A DNA stretch of 64,000 nt from Sinohyriopsis cumingii (lineage: Eukaryota > Mollusca > Bivalvia > Unionida > Unionidae), in contig CM068838.1 in assembly GCA_028554795.2 (NCBI GenBank), positions 127,376,428 to 127,440,427 on the forward strand. Direction: 5' to 3'. Made by a program: the position numbers and the translations under genes. Below, piece after piece: positions 25,501 to 37,500 of the stretch (the first letter of the stretch is position 1; each line of letters starts with the position of its first letter). Under the pieces are notes generated by a model that made no database searches, was not told where the DNA came from, and was given only the letters and a program-made list of their open reading frames with translations.

Positions 25501-28500
25501 ATTCTAATTTTCGGACTTATCATATGACATTCAGGATTATTTGGGATTTTTAAGAAAAGAAAACCCCCACTTACAGTATTGTGAATCAAATCCAAATTAT
25601 TCCGAAAACGTTATATCACAAATCCAAAAGGATAGTTTCTTGAATGAATTACATTGGTGTTTTGAATGAATTCCAATTTTAAATGTGCCGATGTACAACT
25701 AGCCTGCAATTGTGCTGGTGTGCCAATAGTTTTGATGTATCACAATGATAGAATCAAAGAAGTCTGAGCAAATTCACATTTATCCTCAAAAAATATTTAA
25801 TCATACATTATTAATGAGCACTTTGTAATTTCAAAGAATAAGTTAAATAAACAAATACTTCGAAATATTAACAACAAAGTAATTGAAATTGATTACACTA
25901 AGACCGATGTTAATGTGTTTGCTTCTCCCGTGTATAGAAACCTATATCACAATATGAGGACCAGGATTATGGTCAAAAGTTCATTTCTAGAACATTTAAA
26001 GTTGTCAACATTATCAGGTATATTATTAAAACTTTAGTAAAGAACATGGCAAACAGCAGGTACAACAGGAATTCAAGAGAGGAATATCAATGTACTGAAT
26101 CTAAACTCGAGTAAACATGTTTACCTACAAATAATAAAAGTAATCTTAAAATATAATCTAGAGTCATACACAAACATTAGCAATGTAATATGTTGTTTTC
26201 ATCCAAGAAAGGTCAAGAAAACCAAACTCTTATTCTCGATTATGCACACAGAACATTCACCCAATCCGAGTTACAAATGCGTAGCGTACAATCATGGACG
26301 AAAGCCAACACAATACAAATTAAATATATGTATATAATGATGTTCAACTTTTTGAACCATACTATTGACATTTCTAGTACGAAAGGTCTTTGTCCTTTAA
26401 GTGTAACACTATTTTAGGATCAATTATTTGAATATGTTATATGACAAACGTAGTGTTCATTTTATTGTATCATCTCTATCCTGTAGTTTATCATTTATTA
26501 TGTATATTTAACTGTATTATTTGTTGACGTTTCTCCATGATAATGTTATGTATATATAATTTGCAATTTGTTTGTATTTTTATACTTTTATTATTTCATA
26601 AAATGCTATTGTAATGTAACATTGTGTGTTAGAATTAACCTTGTACAAAATCAAGTTTATTTCCTACTTGATCTGAATTATTAATGTTTTATTTATTCTG
26701 TAAACAACTAATACATAAATAAAATATTATCTATGTGTATGGGCTTATTATCAGGATCATTACTAAGGGAAGCATATGTTTATTTGGGTCTGGATCTAGG
26801 CTATTGGGATTCCCCTACAATTTACCTGGTGTACCTGACATTGTCTAGGTTACATATTATACTTTCTCATAATAACTACATTTTGATTTCATAAACATTA
26901 GGTAATTGATTATTTAGCAAATGTTAATTGTGAACTGGGGCTTACGAAGAGGACTAGATAATCTCATCGCTGGAAAGATTATTCATTGGTGCTAAAGATC
27001 TAGCAGAATCATTTGTATTATTACTTAATTCAGTGATTAATTTCTCTCAAATACGGAAATTAACATTCAACAGAGACATTAGCTGGAATTTATAATGAAT
27101 TCAAACCTGGAATTATATTACCTTGTTTCAACAAAAGACTATTGGTTCAACAATACGATACAGACCGCCATATGCACATCAGTACCTTCGGAATTGATCT
27201 TAATTTGGATTTCCACTAAAGTTTATTCAGAACCTTTATCATTAGTATTTATGTTTGTAATTCTAGGATTATTTTGGGATTCAATTCCGTAAGACCATTT
27301 TATTTTTCTTTTTCACTTTGTATTCTAGGGAAATTAATTATTTGTTGAATTTTACAAAGACAGTTGCTTTTCAATCTTTTCTGTTACTTATTTTAAGAAC
27401 AAACTCGTAGCAATTATATGTTATGAACAGTTGTACTTTGTGCTGGACCTTCGTCCAAAATCAAGTTAATAGGTACCTGACCAGTGACATTGATGTTGTC
27501 AATAGCATAATACATAGCTAATATTTATATATGGTTGTGGAATAAATATTCAGATATTAATTGTAAAGATGTTTTCGTCATCTTGAGTTAAAGATGCAGT
27601 CTTGTTTCTGACCTTTGAAACTTCCCGAATGGACATTTACAATTAAGGTGACAGAGTACTTTCAGAAAATGGTAATTGTGACCTAGGTCAAGTAGAGGGG
27701 TATATAATGTTTTTTTTTTTTGGGATTATTCATTCTCTTTTTATATTTTGTCCCTTTTTAATTTGTTTGGATATATTTATTCAAGGTTTTAGTCACTGGA
27801 ATTACAAAGTACTCAATAATATTATAGGACTAACATTGATTTGAAATTATATTGGATTCAAGCAAGAACATTTTGGATTATATTAATATGATACACCAAA
27901 GGACTGCTAACACGTCACCACATTATATGCCATTGGCATATTATCACATTCGAGACTATAGGCACGTCAGTGCATTCAATATAGGAATTTATTTTGTATA
28001 CCACTGTAATTCATTTGGAACTTCATATATTTTGAACTTGTGATATAAATTTTAGGACTATTTGAGAATTAAATAACAATACTGTGAGTTATTTTTAAAT
28101 TTTCACTCTGTATTCTAGGGAAACATTTTGTTGAATTTTACAAAACATGTAGGCTTTAGCTCTTTTCTGTTAGTTTAAGATAATAGAATCATAACACATT
28201 TAACTCAAAATCTCTGTTGTACATAAGTTACGCAAGCATTGTAGAATTGTCAAAATATTCACAAATATATAAGCCCGGGGACCAGAAATTCTTTAAAGTC
28301 TATTTTCTGCATAAAAAACAAAGGCTAAAATCACCAGGAAGATAAGAGATTTGTTAGATGCATTTGAGCCTGTCAGTATTCAAAACTATCCATGCTGCTT
28401 GTTCTTTCTTACATTTAGGATATCAACGTGAATTAACTTTCCAACACAATGACGGTTCCTTTAGTGTCTGGGGAGAAAAAGATGGTGTCGGGAGTATATG

Positions 28501-31500
28501 GTAAGTTTTATGAAACATTTTCTTGTATTTCTTTGTAATTATTACTCAGCTTAAAGTTGCACCTTAACTCGAGCATTTATTCCATATTAACATTGTTACT
28601 TACCTACGTTAATATATTTCTGGCGTTCTCTGTGTCGTTATAACAATACAATAACGTGCACTAAGCCTGATTTGTGTCGTTTTCCGGTATTATTCGTATT
28701 TGGATTATGTGCATGGATACGGAGACTCAGTCCATAGTCGGATAATTCTTATTTCGATATGACATCACAAACAACTGTTCGTAGTTTCCTTTGTTTACAT
28801 TGTGGAAATAAAAAGCCATATTTAAGAAAGAGAAAACTTGATTCCGTCCTGTGTGTTCTCTCCAGCCTTGACTGATTTAATCCAGTAAAGTTCTTCGCAC
28901 ATCAATAAAGTAATATTACAATTCAAAAAGTGATGCTTTTTCATTCTACAGTCCTGGGCTCTACTATAAAATGGAGGGGGTTAACCCTTTTCTTCTGTCT
29001 TAATTTGCTTTCGTCGAGAAAATATCGCCTTAACGGGATCTGAATGGTTATTAAACATTGGACATTTCTACCACACATCAATTGACAGGTAAAGTTTAAA
29101 GCCAAATTGACTACCTGTTAAAGTTAATTAGCTACAGAAGCAGACTAGTAGCCCTACTATTCATGACATCATGAGACTAAACGAATAGGTACTTTCTTAT
29201 CTTGAAACGGCTGGGTAACTGACATTCCCTACTCGACCAGTCATAATTGACTTATAGCATTTACTGCCTAATCCCGTAATAGCAACCGGCCGATTTTGAG
29301 CGTTTGACTTTAAACTCGTTTATAATCGTACGATTCGAATCGCTTGATATAAGAAATGGGAATCCGCGGATGACAGAAAAGGTCAATACCTGGACAATTT
29401 AGAGAATATTATATAGGATGTTACTTGAGCCCGTCTTGCCAGTAGCTTCTCGTGGGTCGGTGGTTCTTTCCGGGGTTTTACCGGGTTCTTCCTCCACCAT
29501 TAATACTGGCCGCCATGTATAGCCTATCGCGTGCTGAAAAATGGCGTTAAACCCCACAACAACAACAACTTGAGCCCGTTCCGCAACCATGAAAATTGAA
29601 CGGATTTCGTGCAGTTTTATGTACTATGTTGCTGGAATAATTGCCCCACTAAATTATTTCATTCTTGTTATTTTTGCCTTGCATGAAGCCTTTCGTATTT
29701 GCTTACACAGAAAATCTGAGTTTAAAATATTTGAACCTACTTTTATGCACTATAAGCACTGATGTTAAAAGTATTATTAAAACCAGGCTGACGGCGTTCG
29801 TGCTAAAATCCTTCCATCAGGCCAAAAGGCACATTTATGTGTCGGAGGACGTACTCGAGAGAGCCATTAATTGGATGTTGCGATATCAGAACAATGATGG
29901 TTCTTTTCAGGCAGTTGGAAATGTCTTCAGCAGCCAACTAAAGGTACTGTAAGTCAATTGGCGTTTTATTTATTTCCTTCTATTGTATAAACTGTCAATA
30001 TTTAAATAGTTAGGAATATATAATTTATAAGACTCGTTAGAATTATTGATTTTAGATAGATTTTGACATTTCGAAGTACATATCATTTATGAAAGTATCA
30101 TATAAATGATATTTTTAATATTCTGTTTGGATTGTCATAGAATTTTTTACCTGTAAATTATACTTATTTCATTCTGTTAAATATCAGTACATTCATTAGT
30201 ATTTCTAATTTCTCACAAATAGAAACTGATAAAATTATATAAAAAACATTAAATGTTTCATTATTTAGAGCAAGTGGTATTTGAAAATAATGAATATTGG
30301 TGTATCTCCATAAAGGTTTATCTATGTACTTGTTCACTTTCTCAGCCTCATATCCAATTATTAAATGCCGTTTCATATTCAATTTTTTTATGTTATTTAT
30401 GCACTGGAAAACGGCACTTCCGACCAAATAGCAACCTTATTGACACCAGGATTCAGGTAACAGTCACTTCGAGTTAAATCAGGGCTGTTTTGGAGGATGT
30501 GGCAAAGTCTGGATGAAGTGCTCCTCTATGAAGTCTCACAACGGTGAATTTATACGCCATTGCGTTGCTATAGAATAGATGGATACATTGAGTACCGGTG
30601 CGTCGTCGGTTGGTTCGATAGTGTTCCACAAATTTTGGCAACACTTTTGACGCATACAAAATGTTCAGTGGCACTAACAGAGTCAGGTATAAGTGCATGG
30701 AAGACCTAAGTTTATGCATCGCAAAAGAATGCAGATAAAATTATCTTGACAGTCCGACTCTGTCGAACTATTTGAGGCCTCTGCTCGTTTTCTCCCATCT
30801 AAACTTTATTTTATATTCAATTGTGTTTCAATACAAATCAAGTCCCTGGTTCAGTAGCCGTGAAAATTTCATTCAGACGTATTTGGCCACTCGTTTCATA
30901 TCTGACTAGCGAATGTTTGGTTATTTCAACCGGAGTCTTTTTTGATCAGGTGTCAACAGATGCGGGACCCATCTTGCAGAAACCTTACTACGCTTCAAAT
31001 TTTTCAACGTATATAAAATCAGTTGATTAATTAATGCCAGTTATAAAAAATATGTCACTGTATATCGATATTTACTCTTCACAGCATCAACTTTCCACCC
31101 ATCAGTTGCATATAATGGATTTCCAGAACATATGTTATCTTCCATGGATTTAGAGATCATCTTTAACTCGATGAAATCGCCTCAGAATTATAGGATATAA
31201 CATAGAATTACATTCGTAATCTATATCCAAGTTTTTCTTAATCAATCGGAGAGTGCCAGTAGTTACGGTTTGATCTTTTGATCGGTAGCAGAATTTATCT
31301 CGTCTCTGACAGTTTCATTATTATTTACGTATGTTGCATTAGGTGCATATATCTGCATGTATCAAGCAAGCTGGACACAGCTGCAACGGAGCTCGATTAG
31401 CGTTAGATTTATTGACAGATTCATCGAACCAAACTAGTTGTAGTAAACTTTTCAGAACTTCTGAAATAACCCTTATAAAATGATACTTGTGCTGATAACT

Positions 31501-34500
31501 TTCGTAATTTAAATTATCTTGTAAATTTCTTATCTGAATGATAAAATGAAAATAAATGGTATCTAGTTGTGCCAAAAACCAGGCCCCGCGTGAAGAACAA
31601 AAACTAGTAGTATGGAAATTTTTGAATTTTTGCTTCTTTTTATCTTTTAAAATGTGGAATAAATGTTATTGGATAAACGTTCATGCAAACTATCGCCTTC
31701 TCCTTTAATCTATATTTTTTGCGATAGCAATCCATTATTCCTTAAAAGGAACAACTAGTTTCATTATTTTTTTTATAACATACGGCAAAAAACGATCACA
31801 TTTACAAAGAAGGATAAAATAAAATAGAATACTTGATGATACTAAATTCATTTTTGATAAAATTGTGTATTTCCTGAAATTATACTAATATACTTGCACT
31901 AGAAAAAGAAACTATTTGCTAGTGAGCCAAAGGGAATGACTGTTTAAAATTGGTAAAATGAATATTGAAGAAACACTGAAAGTTTGAAATTATTTTTGTT
32001 GACACAAATGGATTATGTTGTTCGTGTTTTGACCAGTACTGTTAGACAATGAGGAAACACAATCAATTGATGTAGGTTGAATATTTAGTCATAAATAATG
32101 AATATGAGAGTTCAATAGATTGTGTAATATTTTGCAAAAATCAATCAAGATATTGTCACATTAAAAGGGTGTCAAAAATGACAATACATTATACAAATTG
32201 AAAGTAATAAATTATAGATTCAGACATTTTTGAGGGAAAGGTTTGCATGTGCACCTAGGAATTATTTATTTGGGACAAAATCCCCTTTTACTGCCAATTG
32301 TTACAAACAAAAAAAAAATTGTTTTGGATCTTTTTCCTCAGTTCAGATATCGGGAGAAAATGATAACAATTTAGTTTCTATAAACCTTTTGACTTTTGTA
32401 ATGCTATACCGTTTAGATTACACCATGCCCTTACTATGTAGCCATAAAATCAGTCTACTTTACTTCACCTGTCTTCGTTTGTATTTAGTACCTTTTAGTT
32501 GGAATATAGGACTTTTGTCTCGTGTTATCTACATCAAATGCGATTTCCTTATTCATAATTCATTACAGGGAGGATCATCCGCTGGAGACAGCCTTACTGC
32601 ATTTTGCATCATTGCTCTTCTAGAAAACGATGATATTGAGGATAGGGTATGTAGTTTGCTTATAAAGAGTCTTCTGTTGAAAGTTTATACCAAACTTCCA
32701 AACTCCATCTCCAACAGACTCATATTTCCTAAAAAAATCTATGTAATAAAATTAGAGTATCCAATATACGTTTTAAGTTTACCTCCTATACCCCCGAGTC
32801 ATACCAAAGACTTATAAAAATGGTACTAACAGGTGCCTCGCTTGGCGTTCAGCATTAAGAGGTTAGTGTTGGGACTGGTCGGCCTGGTGTCAGGATAATG
32901 TGACTGGGTGGGACATCATGCTACATTTCTGCGGCACGATGCCCCAGTGCTAGACATCACTATAAACTGCTACACTGCAGACATCGTAGCGATATGACTG
33001 AAAAATTGTTAAAGCTACGTTAAAAATGCTAATCACACACACATATACTCAGGACCAACGAACATAAATGATAACTTGAGATAGATTAATAAAACATTGC
33101 ACTAATGCATCTGAGAAACAGATTGAAATAAACTAATATCCTCATATGAACACCTAAAGACATCGTTTGATACATTTGCATCTTCGCATGCAATCACGTA
33201 ACGCTATGAACTGCGTCCATTTTGGGTAAACTGTCAGTAACCATTGTCAATTCATTGCGTCAAGACGCGCAGTGTTTACAAGCGAACACAGATTACAAAC
33301 AAGAACATTAATGCCTTTTCTTCTACAGTTGACACAAAAAGGAGAAAAACGATGTAGAAGCATCAGGTACCACTCATTTACTATGCTTGTATGAGGTGGT
33401 AAATATACAATTTCAACCATAATGTTGGGGACGATACATTGGAGAGATTATGCATGTATGCGGATGCAATACTCTTCATTTTGGTTTAACTACGTATACT
33501 AAACATAGTGACCACACCACTGGACAAAAATATATATGTGTTGACCGATGTGTGCGTGGACAGCTCCAGTGGTCTAAGTTGTTAGAGGGTCCGCCTCGGA
33601 TGCGGGAGATCGTGGGTTCGCACCCCGGCGATTCATGCCCAAGACATACACAAATTGGTAATATCAGCTGCTTTGCTTGGCGCACAGCATTAAGAGGTTA
33701 GTGTTAGGACTGGTCGGTCTGGTGTCAGGATAATGTGACTCGGGTGGGAAATCATGCTACATGTCTGCGGCATGAGGTTCCAGTGATAGACATAACTTTA
33801 AACTTCCACGCTGCAGACATCGTAGCGATATGACTGAAAAATTATTGGAGCTACGTTACAAATCCAAATCACACACACGCACACATATACACACACATAG
33901 TGGCGCCAATCACTATATCCAGTGCAACAATCACACTTTAGCCAACAAATACCGCTAATGCACTCTGGTGTAGTCAACGGAACATAAACTATGATCCAAT
34001 ACGTAGATTCACCATTACGTACAAAATACATGCATGATCATAGTTATAAAAATATATTTAAGAGCATATTATTCTTGGAAATGAATGCATTTCACTATAT
34101 AATCAAATCGTTGTAACAAATCATGCGACTATGTTTTAATGTCGCTTTAGAATCTGGACATGCGGGTACAGATTGCAGCAACCAGAGCACGTATTTACCT
34201 GGAAAGTCACGTAAATGAGGAACATAGCATGTACGAACTGGCCATTGTGAGTTACGCTTTGGCAAAATCGGGCAGTGGTAAGGCCAGGTTGTTCTACAGT
34301 AAGTTGGATAACAAGGCGGTAGTCAAAGGTAAGAACCATTAGATGCAAAATTCATCCCTTTTAAGTCCATATTTTCTTCTAGAATACGTCTCTTAATGAG
34401 TCAGTCAACTATGATAATTAAAATCATGTGATTTAAAGTAGTGTTTGAATAGTTTTGAATGTGTAATACAACTAAACTATATATCTCGAATGACGAATTA

Positions 34501-37500
34501 ATGCCCTCGCCAGATGAAATATTGCCCTCGCTTGACAAACTGGTTCTCTTGCATTCTATTTGTGAATTCGAGCGGCAGAGGATGACAGCACGTTAAGGTG
34601 CTTTTTGTGCAACAAATATGCAAGGATGTTTAATCAGTAAGTTAGCAATATACTCAATAAAAATTGATTTATCTGAATTGGAAAAGGATGCTGAAAGATC
34701 AAGTCACTACAGTCTTGAACGACGGTGATAGATGCTTCTTCTGTGATTGCTTTGGGCACAAGTCACTATATCCAGTTCCACAAGCCATGATATATTGTCA
34801 TTACCCTCGGATGTGATCATTATCTATATATTTTACTTCGAGCACCGCTCCGGTGATCTAGTGGTTAGAGCGTCCGCCTTGGATGCGGGAGTTCGTGGGT
34901 TCGATCCCCGGCCGAGTCATACCAAAGACTTACAAAAATGGTACTACCAGCTGTCTCGCTTGGTGCTCATCATTAAGAGAATTGTGTTAGGACTGGTCGA
35001 CCTGGTATCAGGATAATGTGACTGGGTGGGACATTATGCTACATGTCTGCGGCATGATGCCCCAGTGCTAGTCATCACTATAAACTGTCACACTGCAGAC
35101 ATCGTAGCGATATGACTGAAAAATTGTAAAAGCTACGTTAAAAATCCAAATCACACACACACACACACACACACACATACTTCGAGCAAAGCGACCTGGT
35201 GGTTTGACAATAACAATGCTTGTCCATTCTGTGACGCAGATACGTTAAGTAAATGTGTACCTACATCTACATGAGTTGTATATAAACTGGTGTTTAATCG
35301 AGGCTATGAAGTGTACTTCTGGCTTGTCCACAGTAAACGTATCTTACGCTGTTCAGTTGAATATTTTTTGTCGTTCAGGAGTTTCCCAATTTTTCCTGGA
35401 GGTTAAAAATTAAAATTTCCATATTTTTCCCGACCGATACTTTTTATTGAATACATAATGCTACTTAATCAGTGTTAAATGCACTCGTGTGTAGCAGACA
35501 CACTTGCATTACGAACCAATAATTAATACTCTCATCTGTATACACAGTCTGCTACACACAAGTGCATATAACACCAGTTAAGTAGCATCGTCCTTCAGTG
35601 ATGTGTGCTTAGTCGTGACGGAATATAGGCTGGTGTGTGCAGGCAAGGCGATGTGTGACGTTTACCCGTTTACCTGGCTTCGAATCACCGTCGTTTACGT
35701 AATAAAAATTCTCTAACAAGTATGAAAGTATTATTTGTATTTATATATTAACCACCCTAGGGGTGGTTAAAAACAAAATAACTTTTATTTGCTTTACTTT
35801 GATATATAAAGGATGGGGGTATATTTAGGTTTCACAGTATACAACAGGCCTTACCGCTGATATGCAGTTTGTCTGTTTTCAAGTCCTGAACTTTAGAGGT
35901 GAAGCATCTGAAGAACGAGCTCGTCACGGTTTTCGAGTTTTAAAATGTCACAAGTGCACTTTTATCAAAAAGCAATGCCTATGCTGTAAAATGTCGTGTG
36001 TGTGCTTTAAGCACAGGTACAGACAGTTAGTGTACTTCCTACTATTTCAAGTGAATTTCCCTAGCACACAGAATCAGTCATCTGTGTTAGCTGTCTGCAT
36101 TGAGTTTTACTAATAGCAATCAAAATCAAATGTCAGTACAATTAGGTAAAGGACATGTAAGTGTATAACAGCTCTCTGTACACTGTGTGAACTGTAGATC
36201 AAACAACTTTGCATTTGCCTTCCAAACTTTCAGCGGTACTTCATAAACCCCAAAGCGAAACATTAAGGATCAACATAGGCAATATCGTATCATTTAGATT
36301 TTGGTTGTTAAGCTTAGTGGTTCTCAAACATTTTCGTGCCACAGCCTCCTTGGTTATCCTCAGCGCCCCCTATCTTACCCCGTAAAAAGCATTATTTAGC
36401 ATTAGCGCACTCCTCGATAATCCCACCAATCCCAGGTGGCGCTACCGCCCACTTTTGGACCCACTGGTATAGCTGCAAACTTTAAATATAAAACATCTGA
36501 GCCCGCCTGTATTACTATTTAAGGGACAAGGTTTGTGCCTCCGAAAGATTCATTCCACACCTGACCCTCAGTCTCTAGTTGTTTTTTTACTTCCATGAAG
36601 GTACCGAAACATAATACATGGTTCGTTTTGGTACAGAGATAATTTTCTATTCATCAAGCCAGCGGTTTTTTCTGCGTTGTACCAAACGTAAATTACTTGG
36701 TACGACGTGTGCAACTTTTTGCCAGCTTAGACGAAGGCATGCTCCACCAGGGCTTACCTCTACTTACAGAGATATGCCACTCTACGAAACATATATTAAT
36801 CAACCAGAGCACAGAAGTAGCTTCAAAAGCAATTTTGTATTTACAATGCAGTCGAGTCAACTCTTGAAATCCTATTTCATCGAGAAAGTACATATGTTTG
36901 AAAATTTGCAATTCAGTTTCATTGGAAATTATCACTCACAGCCTACTCAGTACTGAATAGTTACTTCGTGTTAACGTAGAAAACTGATTGCTCAAATGTT
37001 ACTACTTAAATTTTCTAACATTGAAATACACTCAAATAGGCTCATTACTTACGTTTAGTTGTTAAACCGATATGTTATATTTTGCAATAATTCTTATTTT
37101 AAGTAGTAACTTCTGGGCCAATCAGCTTACGCCGGTGATAAGAAGTAGCTGTCCCATACTGAGGGGGTTGTATTTATTTTAATGATGATACTGTTTACAA
37201 CGTTAAGGTTGTGTCATTTGCGTGTGTTACAAGGTGGTGTAAATCAAGTGACTCTATGGGCAATTCAACGACCTTTTTCCTGGATTTCGGATTCATTTGC
37301 AGTCCGTCATAGGAATAAGATAGTATCGCTTTAGCAATGGCAGGTACCGAACATAAAGATACACGAATGCTCTTTGCCATGTGTTAACTTCGATCACAAC
37401 ATGCTAATGAAGGATCATACATTTACTCATGCGATACCTAAACATGATTTCTCATAAGAATATCTTTATTTATTATTTCATCGACAATTATTTTCAATTA

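Larger units (their letters stand above)
16330..28418. other. Intron 4 (12.1 kb), AT-rich, with SINEs
   Basis: The longest intron seen. It contains a compound trinucleotide repeat (16451-16540), SINE family A (21733-21902, - strand), SINE family B (25180-25496, - strand) and a diverged direct duplication (about 27255-27390 and 28040-28175). A CT-rich run lies near 18410-18440 and a 12-base triplication (CAGTCTGGTTTC) near 23670. Elsewhere nothing is recognised. The reading frames are short and have no family resemblance. Confidence 0.7.
32647..34150. other. Intron 7 with two SINE B copies
   Basis: 1.5 kb intron, of which about 590 bases are SINE family B (32793-33043 and 33559-33898), both in + orientation. 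The remainder is unassigned AT-rich sequence. Confidence 0.8.

Noticed and set aside
30470-30790. GC-richer patch with an 81-residue - strand frame
   Set aside because: Considered as a transposon or gene fragment, but no motif could be named.
32230-32817. 195-residue open frame
   Set aside because: Its middle is exon 7 in frame, but the rest runs through intron and has no family resemblance or matching composition.
34850-34925. tRNA gene candidate
   Set aside because: A- and B-box are present, but the sequence continues into the SINE B body with a target duplication, so it is a SINE head.
36618-36956. 112-residue + strand frame with a complementary 80-residue - strand frame
   Set aside because: No family resemblance and no splice or start context; likely chance.
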